Below are positions 1 through 5,405 of a stretch of 5,405 bases of DNA, piece by piece. The stretch lies in contig CALBRY010000400.1 of NCBI GenBank assembly GCA_937927665.1, forward strand, positions 1-5,405, written 5' to 3'. This DNA comes from an uncultured Chloroflexota bacterium. GTDB lineage: Bacteria > Chloroflexota > Anaerolineae > Aggregatilineales > Phototrophicaceae. The notes under the pieces were generated by a model. That model worked only from the letters and a program-made list of their open reading frames with translations, had not been told where the DNA came from and searched no databases. The translations under genes and the position numbers were made by a program. How positions within the stretch are numbered: the first letter of the stretch is position 1; each line of letters starts with the position of its first letter.

Positions 1-1696
1 TCAAGGTGCGCGTGCCGACAGGCAATGCAAATAAGATGTGCTGTTCTTCGGCATGGCAGCCGCTGTCCATGCGCCGTGTGGCGTAAATAGGCTCACCGGG
101 AACGGAATCATACCGGAAGCAATGCGCTACACTCACATCACACGTTTGATCGCTCAACGAAATGCTCAGATTTGCCCCGGAAAGTATGCTTTCTGGTTCT
201 CGTAGACCGAGCAAGTTACATGGACGCAGTGATGCGTCCAGTACGGGAAGCTGATCGAAAAACACCAGATGCCCGCCCGTTTCAACATACTCAAGCAGGC
301 GGCGCTGTGAATCCGCATCCATCCAGCGATGCCCGCTGTACAGCAGGAGCGGTTTGCGGATTTTGCCGGATGCCAGATCAAAACATTCGTAATCAATATC
401 CGCGTGGTAACACGCTGTTCGGATCGGATCGTCAAACCCGCCGATCTCCGACGAGCGATCTAGAACATCTAGCGCGACCGCTGTTTCGCTCAACTTGGTC
501 AAACTCGGCGGATCGACGGCTTCAAACAATGTGACAAGTCGCTTGAAGACATCGAGGAGTTCTGGTCGGGTTCGCCCCCATTCGTTGATCGGACTCATGT
601 ACCAGTTGTCACGGTTGACAAGCATATACCAGTTCCAACCTGCCATCCCCGCCAGAAGCGCCGAAATCGCTGCCAACTGATAATGCTGCGGAGTCAATAT
701 ACCGCTGATCTGATGCCACCCGTGCCAGATTCCTGCTTGAAATTCCGCGATAAACGGGAGGGCAGCATAGGTGCGTGTATAACGCAGCAGGTGAAGAAAT
801 TCGCTGTGCTCCCAACTATCGCGTTTGAATTCGTTGTGCGAATAGTAGTCGATCCCGCTGATGTCGCCGTGCGCTTCTAATTCGCGCCAATTCTGCACAA
901 GATGATGCGGGTAATGGTTGATCAAGAGCGGCATTCCCGGCGCATGTTCTCGATAAAATGCCGATGTCCACCTCGCGATCTCCCCGCTGTACCAGTAGAG
1001 AAAGCGCCGGTAATCTAGATAACGGTTCAGCGACGCACGTTCCAGTACGGTAGGTGTGGTGACTGCGCGTGCGTCATCGAACGCAGACAGCGTTGTTTCC
1101 CATACTTCATTCAAGCGATCGAGATCGCCGTCGTAGCGGGTTCGCAGATAGTCTTGAAACATCCCTGCTTCATCCAACAAACCAAGCGGACGCGCGAAAA
1201 ATCCCGCCCATGCGTCCGGTTCGTTATCGGCTTGCAGCAGCACTACCGCGCCGCCGTTCACCGCGAGATGAGGGGTGATCGTCTCCAGAACTGCCGCTAG
1301 ATAATCCTTTGCTGCCTCCACAAAAGCCGGATGCAGCCGATGTAGATGCGCCACGCGATCAGGCACGCCGTTATTTTGCCACTCCGCATAGATATACGGT
1401 CCCGGTCGCAGTATCAGCCACAGCCCTTCTGATTTCACAAGTTCGACGAACGCGATCAGGTTGCGTGCGGCGTCCGTCCATCCGGTAAAGTCGTATTCTC
1501 CCGGCGCGATTTCGTGAAATTCCCAACAGACATACGTGCTGATGATTTTCAAACCCATTGCCTTGATCTGCCGCAAGACCGACTGCCACGCGCTGGGAGG
1601 CAGTCGCCAAAAATGTACCTCACCGCTGATCAATGCCCGTGCTTCATCACCGACCCATAACCTCTTATTCGCAATCCGCACGTCAATATGTGTCAT
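1..1696 (-). CDS. GH35-like beta-galactosidase family glycoside hydrolase, C-terminus cut by the window edge
   Basis: The frame is open for 565 codons from ATG at 1696-1694 to the left edge, with no stop, so the C-terminus is missing. Residues 25-115 read as the start of a GH35 barrel: SGEVHFWRLPP, TYVCWEFHE (54-62) and RPGPYIYAEW (97-106), close to the family RPGPYICAEW signature. The likely acid/base glutamate is E159 in LLQADNEP, and the likely nucleophile is E318 in FIAEFQAG. The barrel seems to end near residue 390. Residues about 402-500 look like an amidotransferase/Rossmann-type domain (PLLLYSGHRWMD, then LLEYVETGGHLVFFDQLP), as in the middle domain of GH42 enzymes. The family hydrolyses terminal beta-galactosides or related beta-glycosides by a retaining mechanism. 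No signal peptide is visible, so it is probably cytoplasmic and acts on imported oligosaccharides. It is divergent from the catabolic operon. The ribosome site is weak (GGTGA at 1714-1710). Family is fairly sure; substrate unknown. A GH42-like assignment is the main alternative. Confidence 0.85.
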   Translation of the reverse strand, partial: MTHIDVRIANKRLWVGDEARALISGEVHFWRLPPSAWQSVLRQIKAMGLKIISTYVCWEFHEIAPGEYDFTGWTDAARNLIAFVELVKSEGLWLILRPGPYIYAEWQNNGVPDRVAHLHRLHPAFVEAAKDYLAAVLETITPHLAVNGGAVVLLQADNEPDAWAGFFARPLGLLDEAGMFQDYLRTRYDGDLDRLNEVWETTLSAFDDARAVTTPTVLERASLNRYLDYRRFLYWYSGEIARWTSAFYREHAPGMPLLINHYPHHLVQNWRELEAHGDISGIDYYSHNEFKRDSWEHSEFLHLLRYTRTYAALPFIAEFQAGIWHGWHQISGILTPQHYQLAAISALLAGMAGWNWYMLVNRDNWYMSPINEWGRTRPELLDVFKRLVTLFEAVDPPSLTKLSETAVALDVLDRSSEIGGFDDPIRTACYHADIDYECFDLASGKIRKPLLLYSGHRWMDADSQRRLLEYVETGGHLVFFDQLPVLDASLRPCNLLGLREPESILSGANLSISLSDQTCDVSVAHCFRYDSVPGEPIYATRRMDSGCHAEEQHILFALPVGTRTL

Positions 1697-1712
1697 CTTG
1701 TTTTCACTTTCA

Positions 1713-1737
1713 CCAGCCAGCAATACCTGCTGTGTGG
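1713..1737. promoter_or_regulatory. Inverted repeat before the glycosidase, candidate operator or leader hairpin
   Basis: The core is CAGCA-ATACC-TGCTG (1718-1732), with perfect 5-bp arms around a 5-bp centre. CCA at 1713-1715 and TGG at 1735-1737 extend the symmetry beyond a 2-bp mismatch, giving 8 of 10 paired positions over 25 bp. Read on the minus strand the core is CAGCAGGTATTGCTG, which has the same 5-5-5 layout and 10 of 15 identical bases as the dyad at 1830-1844. It lies 17-41 bp upstream of the glycosidase start and touches its weak ribosome site. It could therefore be an operator, an mRNA hairpin, or both. The role is inferred. Confidence 0.45.
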
Positions 1738-1783
1738 TTTTGCTTACTTTGCAAATTCCTTTCAATGTGGATATATGTACCGC

Positions 1784-1833
1784 AAAACGAAAAAAAGAAA
1801 AAGTTTGACAAGAAAAGCGAAAGCCAATACAGT
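1784..1833 (+). promoter_or_regulatory. Sigma70-type promoter of the regulator-led operon, with an A-rich upstream tract
   Basis: A perfect -35 TTGACA sits at 1805-1810. After a 17-bp spacer comes TACAGT (1828-1833), which matches the -10 consensus at 4 of 6 positions. Transcription would begin near 1840, about 25 bp before the regulator's start codon. An almost pure-purine tract rich in A, at about 1784-1803, lies directly upstream of the -35, where an UP element would sit. The -10 overlaps the left edge of the dyad at 1830-1844, so a protein bound there would block initiation. The -35 and spacing are seen directly; activity is inferred. Confidence 0.65.
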
Positions 1834-1844
1834 TGATATAACTG
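1830..1844. promoter_or_regulatory. Candidate operator over the -10/start region of the regulator operon
   Basis: CAGTT-GATAT-AACTG is a 15-bp dyad with perfect 5-bp arms and a 5-bp centre. It overlaps the predicted -10 and covers the expected transcription start, a typical place for an autoregulatory repressor site. The related dyad at 1718-1732 in front of the divergent glycosidase suggests that one regulator, most simply the adjacent DeoR protein, controls both directions. Binding is not shown by the sequence. Confidence 0.5.
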
Positions 1845-1865
1845 GTTCGATCGGTGCGGTATCAG

Positions 1866-2660
1866 ATGATGAACAATCAAGACACGACGCTGCTTGCAGT
1901 TGAACGACAGCGTATCATCGCGGACATTCTCAAGCGTGAAGGCACGGTTCGAACAGTTGAACTGTGCGAACTGCTTCACGTTTCCGCTGTGACGATTCGG
2001 ACCGATTTGCGCGATCTCGAAACTGCTGGATTATGCGAAATCATCTGGGGTGGCGCTGTCTCCAAGAGCCCTCCGACAGAAAAAGAAGCCTACCTTGAGC
2101 AGCGCAGCGTTTTGAACATCGAGCGCAAACGGCGCATCGGTCAGCGCGCCGCTGAACTCATCTCCAACGGGCAAACGCTCATGGTGGATGCCGGAACAAC
2201 GACAGTCGAAATTATCAAAAATCTGCCGCAGACGTTTGATTATCTGCGCGTGATCACCCCTGCTCTGAATGTCGCAATGGCTGCCAGCCAATTTGCCTAT
2301 ATCGAAGTGATTATGCCGGGAGGCATTCTGCGCCCGGTCACCCGATCTTTGATTGGACCGCAAACGCTGCAATCGCTGCGTATGTTTAACGCCGATTGGA
2401 CATTTCTAGCTTCCGGTGGATTTGATCTGGCGCACGGAGCGACGACCGCCAACACGCTCGAAGCGGAGATCAAGCGCACGATGGTTGAGCAGGGTGCACA
2501 GGTGGTGCTCACTGCCGATAGCAGCAAGTACGGCATGGTCTGTTCGCTCAATGTCGCATCGTTCGCGGAAATTGATTTCCTTGTTTCCGATATGCAATTG
2601 CCGGATGATGCCGCCGCTGAAATTGAGTCGGCAGGCGTACAGGTCATCCGCGCAGTGTGA
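1866..2660 (+). CDS. DeoR/GlpR-family transcriptional regulator
   Basis: This is a 264-residue protein, the usual DeoR-family length (about 250-265). The N-terminal winged helix-turn-helix spans residues about 13-64, with recognition-helix text LLHVSAVTIRTDLRDLETAGL. The family HGGA motif appears as WGGA (61-64). The C-terminal sugar-phosphate sensor domain (about 75-240) carries DAGTTT (108-113), GPQTL (164-168), the N/E-rich helix NTLEAEIKRTM and ADSSKYG with K221. Members usually repress a sugar-catabolism operon and release DNA on binding a phosphorylated sugar intermediate. ATG at 1866 was chosen because GGTGCGG (1853-1859) lies 6 bp upstream. The adjacent ATG at 1869 would also work, and GTG at 1854 would overlap the ribosome site. 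As first gene of the operon and neighbour of the divergent glycosidase it is the obvious local regulator. The inducer is unknown. Confidence 0.95.
   Translation: MMNNQDTTLLAVERQRIIADILKREGTVRTVELCELLHVSAVTIRTDLRDLETAGLCEIIWGGAVSKSPPTEKEAYLEQRSVLNIERKRRIGQRAAELISNGQTLMVDAGTTTVEIIKNLPQTFDYLRVITPALNVAMAASQFAYIEVIMPGGILRPVTRSLIGPQTLQSLRMFNADWTFLASGGFDLAHGATTANTLEAEIKRTMVEQGAQVVLTADSSKYGMVCSLNVASFAEIDFLVSDMQLPDDAAAEIESAGVQVIRAV
1947..1971. repeat. 25-bp near-perfect palindrome inside the regulator gene
   Basis: Eleven of 12 base pairs are symmetric around G1959. The inner core ACAGTT-G-AACTGT (1953-1965) is perfect, and the flanks GTTCG (1947-1951) and CGAAC (1967-1971) pair beyond one mismatch. 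It falls in codons 28-36, at the start of the DNA-binding helices. The word ACAGTTGA also occurs at 1829-1836 in the promoter region, and GGTTCGA at 1845-1851, so this element shares both of its words with the operator area. It may be a second binding site or a hairpin; chance codon choice is possible. Confidence 0.5.
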
Positions 2661-2679
2661 CAACGGAGTCGTTATGTCA
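2658..2679 (+). promoter_or_regulatory. Possible mRNA hairpin joining regulator stop and downstream start
   Basis: TGACA (2658-2662) can pair with TGTCA (2675-2679), and ACG (2663-2665) with CGT (2670-2672), leaving a GAGT loop and a 2-nt bulge. The structure includes the regulator's TGA stop, the GGAG ribosome site (2665-2668) and the next gene's ATG (2674-2676). A ribosome finishing the regulator would open it, so it could couple translation of the two genes. The pairing is seen in the sequence; its use in the cell is inferred and the stem is short. Confidence 0.35.
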
Positions 2680-3750
2680 AAAGAGTGGCTAAATCTCGCA
2701 CTGATCCGCCAACATAGTTTAGATATGCGCCAGTTTATCGACTTTCGCGAGTCCACGCTCCCTGACGGAATGCGGATCATTGATGCTTACAACAGCAGTG
2801 GACTCACCTTCACACTGCTGCCGGATCGCGGAATGGATATCTGGTCAGCACACTATAACGGCATGCCGCTTACATGGCTTTCCCCCGGTTCCCCCCATCG
2901 ACCTGATTATGGGCAAAGTTGGTTAGGTCTGTTCAATGGCGGGCTTCTCACCACGTGCGGACTCGATCATGTTGGACCTCCGGAAGATGGGCGCGATATT
3001 CATGGCGACTATACCCGACAGCGTGCCGCTGAGGTCAGCATTGAGCGCGGCGAACATGCCGTGCGTCTATCCGCTGTGATCCACCAATCGAGCCTGTTTG
3101 GTCGCCAGTTCACTATGAAACGCACATACAGCCTGCTCATCGGTGAGCCTCGAATCGCCATCCGGGATGAGATTGTCAATCGCAGCGATCAGCCTGCGCC
3201 TTTCATGCTGTTGTATCACTGCAATTTTGGCTATCCGTTGATCCGCAAAGGTACAGAACTGGTCGTCGCCAGTGATGTTTATCCCCGTGATGCTGCCGCG
3301 CAAGCCGGAATCGACACATGGCAGCATTACGACGAAGCCGCTCCGAATTACCCGGAACAGGTTTTCTTTCATCATCCACGCGTGCTTGTAGATGACAGCG
3401 GAGACATCGCTTCAGCGTCATTGATCCGCGATGACATCGGGCTGGAAATTGCGTGGAATACCCATCACATGCCGTATCTGACACAGTGGAAGAACACACG
3501 TCAGGGCATCTATGTTTGCGGCGTAGAACCCGGTAACTGCATACCGGAAGGTCAAAACGCTGCGCGCCAATCCGGGCGATTGGTGGTTTTACAGCCCGGT
3601 GAACAGCAAACGTTTGAACTCATGCTGACCATACTCGACACCGCCGAGGCGCGCACTCGCGCCCGGGATCGTGTGCAGCAGGTTCAGCATGATGGCTTAT
3701 CGATCACCACCTGCAATTTGCAGGGGTATACCCACAAGGATGCAAGATGA
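2674..3750 (+). CDS. DUF4432 family protein, aldose-1-epimerase-like
   Basis: This 358-residue protein belongs to the DUF4432 branch of the galactose-mutarotase-like beta-sandwich superfamily. Typical segments are LLPDRGMDIW (48-57), GGLLTTCGLDHVG (89-101), H110 in DIHGDY, YHCNFGYPL (181-189, with H182 and N184) and GVEPGNC.PEG (283-293). H110, H182 and E285 are the likely sugar-binding or acid/base residues by analogy with aldose 1-epimerases. The role is probably interconversion of sugar anomers or a related carbohydrate isomerisation; the exact reaction of this branch is not settled. There is no signal peptide, so it is cytoplasmic. ATG at 2674 is 5 bp after GGAG, and the protein begins with sequence natural to the family. 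The same frame is open further upstream to 2416, but that part lies inside the regulator gene and is not coding. The gap from the regulator is 13 bp. Confidence 0.88.
   Translation: MSKEWLNLALIRQHSLDMRQFIDFRESTLPDGMRIIDAYNSSGLTFTLLPDRGMDIWSAHYNGMPLTWLSPGSPHRPDYGQSWLGLFNGGLLTTCGLDHVGPPEDGRDIHGDYTRQRAAEVSIERGEHAVRLSAVIHQSSLFGRQFTMKRTYSLLIGEPRIAIRDEIVNRSDQPAPFMLLYHCNFGYPLIRKGTELVVASDVYPRDAAAQAGIDTWQHYDEAAPNYPEQVFFHHPRVLVDDSGDIASASLIRDDIGLEIAWNTHHMPYLTQWKNTRQGIYVCGVEPGNCIPEGQNAARQSGRLVVLQPGEQQTFELMLTILDTAEARTRARDRVQQVQHDGLSITTCNLQGYTHKDAR
3736..3750 (+). promoter_or_regulatory. Ribosome binding site and 4-bp ATGA stop/start overlap
   Basis: AAGGA (3736-3740) sits 6 bp before ATG at 3747. That ATG shares the bases ATGA (3747-3750) with the TGA stop of the DUF4432 gene. 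This arrangement supports the aldolase start and points to translational coupling, so the two proteins are likely made in similar amounts. Confidence 0.8.
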
Positions 3751-4577
3751 CTATCGATTATCGGATGGCGCGGTTGTTTGCCGCGGACGGCAAGTGCTTT
3801 GATGTTGCGGTCGATCACGGATTTTTTGGTGAATATCGCTTTCTCGCGGGTATTGAAAATATGCCGCAGGTGGTCAGCACCTTGATCGATGCGAACCCGG
3901 ATGCTATTCAACTCAGCGTTGGTCAAGCACCGCTGCTGCAAGCGATCCCCGGCAAGGCGAAACCCGCACTTGTGCTGCGAACGGATATCGCAAACCTGTA
4001 CGGTACAAAGCTCCCGCGCTCACTGTTCAGCCGCATGATTCACGAACCGCTCGAACAGGCGCTCCGTTTGGATGCTGCGTGTGTGGTCGCAAACCTGTTT
4101 ATGCTGCCGGATCAGCCGGATGTGTGGGATCAGTGTGTCCAAAATATCATGGCGCTCAAGCCTCAATGTGAGCGCTATGGCATGCCGCTCATGATCGAAC
4201 CGCTCGTGATGCAGACGATTAGCGGGCAGGGCGGCTACTCGGTCGATGGCGACATTGAAAAAATGATCCCGCTGGTACGTCAGGCAATTGAACTCGGCGC
4301 GGATATTATCAAGGCTGACCCCGCAGACGACACGAGCCAATATCATCGCATCGTCGAAATGGCGGCAGGAAAACCCGTGCTTGTACGCGGCGGCGGCAAA
4401 GTTTCCGACACTGAAATTCTGGCACGCACCTACGAGTTGATGCGTCAGGGTGCAAAAGGTATTGTTTACGGGCGCAATGTGATTCAGCACGCAAAACCGG
4501 CAGCGATCACCCGCGCTTTGATGGCGGTTGTTCACGATGACGCCACCCCTGAACAAGCGGCGCAGTTTTTGAACTAA
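3747..4577 (+). CDS. Class I aldolase of the FbaB/LsrF (DeoC-like TIM-barrel) family
   Basis: This 276-residue TIM-barrel protein is full length for the family (about 260-290). Near the N-terminus AVDHGFFG (21-28) carries D23, equivalent to the catalytic aspartate of archaeal-type class I fructose-bisphosphate aldolases. The Schiff-base lysine is K189 in ELGADIIKADPADD. PVLVRGGGKVSDTEIL (210-225) and GIVYGRNVIQHAKP (238-251) form the phosphate site, and VVHDDATPEQA is the usual tail. Relatives cleave or form ketose (bis)phosphates, or act on phosphorylated autoinducer intermediates (LsrF), in the cytoplasm without a metal ion. The archaeal YPRG segment is replaced by MIEPLVM (149-155), so fructose 1,6-bisphosphate is not a safe substrate call. 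Its place with a DeoR regulator, an epimerase-like protein and a dehydrogenase suggests cleavage of a phosphorylated keto-sugar or keto-acid. Confidence 0.9.
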   Translation: MTIDYRMARLFAADGKCFDVAVDHGFFGEYRFLAGIENMPQVVSTLIDANPDAIQLSVGQAPLLQAIPGKAKPALVLRTDIANLYGTKLPRSLFSRMIHEPLEQALRLDAACVVANLFMLPDQPDVWDQCVQNIMALKPQCERYGMPLMIEPLVMQTISGQGGYSVDGDIEKMIPLVRQAIELGADIIKADPADDTSQYHRIVEMAAGKPVLVRGGGKVSDTEILARTYELMRQGAKGIVYGRNVIQHAKPAAITRALMAVVHDDATPEQAAQFLN

Positions 4578-4594
4578 CAAAAGGGCACAGCAGC

Positions 4595-5405
4595 ATGGCA
4601 AAGCGATCGATTCGGTTCGGCATTATCGGCTTGGGGTTGATGGGGCGTGAATTCGCCAGCGCGGCGGCGCGGTGGATGCACCTGCTCGATCTTGACTTTG
4701 AGCCGGTCATTACGGGAATCTGTGATACCAATCCGGCGCTGTTTGAGTGGTACACCGCCAATTTCCCGACCATTCAAATGAGCACCACCGATTATCATGA
4801 TCTGCTCGGCAGTTCCGCGATCGACGCGATCTACTGCGCTGTGCCACACAATTTGCATCAACAGTTCTATACCGACATCATCAAAGCCGGAAAGCATCTG
4901 TTGGGCGAAAAACCATTCGGCATCGATCAAGCGGCAAATCGGGCGATTCTGGACGTGATCGATCAGCACCCCGAAGTCTTTGTCCGATGCTCGTCCGAGT
5001 TTCCATTTTTCCCCGGCGCACAACGTGTTATTCAAAGCATCAAGGCGCGCCAGTTCGGTACAATTATCGAAGTTGAAGCAGGATTCCTGCACAGCAGCGA
5101 TATTGACCCCAATAAACCGATCAACTGGAAGCGCATGGTTGATATCAACGGCGAATACGGCTGCATGGGTGACTTGGGACTGCATGTCGCCCATGTGCCG
5201 CTCCGCTCAGGATGGGTGCCGCGCAATGTTCGCGCCGTGTTAAGCAACATCGTCACCGAACGGTTTACCAAAGATGGCAGCAAAGTTCCGTGCGAAACAT
5301 GGGATAACGCCGTAATGTTCTGCGAGGTACCGTCTGAGCAAGGCGGCACATTTCCGATGACGCTCAAGACATACCGCATCGCACCGGGCGAGACGAACAC
5401 ATGGT
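4595..5405 (+). CDS. Gfo/Idh/MocA-family NAD(P)-dependent oxidoreductase, C-terminus cut by the window edge
   Basis: The first 270 residues are visible; family members usually have 330-400. The Rossmann domain starts with RFGIIGLGLMGREF, where GLGLMG (12-17) is the GxGxxG dinucleotide loop and D44 ends the second strand. The family EKP motif is at 105-107 (LLGEKPFG), with K106 the expected catalytic lysine. In the C-terminal alpha/beta domain GCMGDLGLHVAHVP (189-202) gives D193 and H197, the usual DxxxH active-site pair. Such enzymes oxidise or reduce sugars, inositols or their acids in the cytoplasm. The gene follows the aldolase after 17 bp, and GGG/AAGGG (about 4581-4585) lies 9 bp before ATG 4595, so it is the fourth gene of the operon. 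The substrate cannot be told from this part. No sign of a frameshift. Confidence 0.92.
   Translation, partial: MAKRSIRFGIIGLGLMGREFASAAARWMHLLDLDFEPVITGICDTNPALFEWYTANFPTIQMSTTDYHDLLGSSAIDAIYCAVPHNLHQQFYTDIIKAGKHLLGEKPFGIDQAANRAILDVIDQHPEVFVRCSSEFPFFPGAQRVIQSIKARQFGTIIEVEAGFLHSSDIDPNKPINWKRMVDINGEYGCMGDLGLHVAHVPLRSGWVPRNVRAVLSNIVTERFTKDGSKVPCETWDNAVMFCEVPSEQGGTFPMTLKTYRIAPGETNTW

Larger units (their letters stand above)
1697..1865. other. Divergent intergenic control region
   Basis: This 169-bp gap separates the leftward glycosidase from the rightward operon and is AT-richer than the genes around it. It contains an A-rich tract, a clear plus-strand promoter and two related dyad sequences, each listed separately. 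No convincing -35/-10 pair for the leftward gene was found. The best -10 candidate on that strand is TATATC around 1774-1769, without a good -35, so the leftward promoter may depend on an activator. Several plus-strand frames cross the region but lack protein-like character and were not called. Confidence 0.75.

Noticed and set aside
172..880. Plus-strand open frames opposite the glycosidase
   Set aside because: They are short and low in protein-like character, and lie opposite a continuous 565-codon gene with conserved GH35 motifs.
1739..1755. TTTGC-N7-GCAAA inverted repeat in the glycosidase leader
   Set aside because: Arms of 5 bp with an AT-rich setting and no second copy; likely chance. 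It does not match the CAG-type dyads.
1854..1865. GTG at 1854 as an earlier start for the DeoR regulator
   Set aside because: It would add only MRYQ and lies within the GGTGCGG ribosome site that fits ATG 1866. Family proteins begin close to the helix-turn-helix.
1536..1903. Overlapping small plus-strand frames running into the divergent region
   Set aside because: Several frames are equally open, none has a ribosome site or family resemblance, and they cross both the glycosidase start and the operon promoter.
2416..2673. Upstream extension of the DUF4432 frame to 2416
   Set aside because: The extension lies out of frame inside the sensor domain of the regulator, its translation is rich in Arg/Ser without family character, and ATG 2674 has a good ribosome site.
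4575..4597. Possible terminator between the aldolase and oxidoreductase genes
   Set aside because: The 17-bp gap has no stem-loop or T-run, so read-through into the next gene is expected.
4020..4601. 193-codon open frame on the minus strand opposite the aldolase
   Set aside because: It is a shadow of the aldolase: Cys/His/Arg-rich text with no recognisable motif, while the plus strand carries complete catalytic motifs.
4574..5194. 206-codon open frame on the minus strand opposite the oxidoreductase
   Set aside because: It is a shadow frame: the plus strand encodes a clear Rossmann enzyme and the minus-strand text shows no family features.

Overview
The window holds part of a bacterial carbohydrate-utilisation locus. 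It comes from a genome of moderate GC (a little over half by eye), with short intergenic gaps and one divergent promoter region. The families present are a GH35-like glycosidase, a DeoR/GlpR regulator, a DUF4432 aldose-epimerase-like protein, an FbaB/LsrF-type class I aldolase and a Gfo/Idh/MocA oxidoreductase. They occur widely in free-living heterotrophs and do not fix the taxon. The overall style would fit Chloroflexota or a similar environmental group, but that is a guess. No rRNA, tRNA, CRISPR array, insertion sequence or phage gene was found.

Layout. (1) Positions 1-1696, minus strand: a long open frame of 565 codons with no stop, starting at 1696 and leaving the window at its left edge. 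It is a GH35-like beta-galactosidase-type enzyme with an amidotransferase-like domain after the barrel. It is the largest gene here. (2) Positions 1697-1865: the divergent control region, AT-richer than the genes. It holds a good sigma70-type promoter for the rightward genes and two related 15-bp dyads that look like a pair of operators. (3) Positions 1866 to past 5405, plus strand: four tightly packed genes read as one operon, namely the DeoR regulator, the DUF4432 protein, the class I aldolase and the oxidoreductase, which is cut by the right edge. Gaps are 13 bp, a 4-bp ATGA overlap, and 17 bp.

How the genes may work together (inference). The glycosidase would release a sugar from a beta-glycoside in the cytoplasm, since no signal peptide is seen. 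The DUF4432 protein would interconvert sugar anomers or a related form. The oxidoreductase would oxidise or reduce the sugar or its acid. The aldolase would cleave a phosphorylated keto intermediate through its Schiff-base lysine. The DeoR protein would bind a sugar phosphate and control both directions from the shared region. A kinase and a transporter, which such a pathway needs, are not in the window and would lie beyond its edges. The substrate cannot be read from the sequence.

The points most worth a second look are the paired dyads sharing CAGNNGRTATNNCTG, a 25-bp near-perfect palindrome inside the regulator's DNA-binding-domain codons, a hairpin covering the regulator's stop codon together with the next gene's ribosome site and start, and the uncharacterised combination of enzymes itself.
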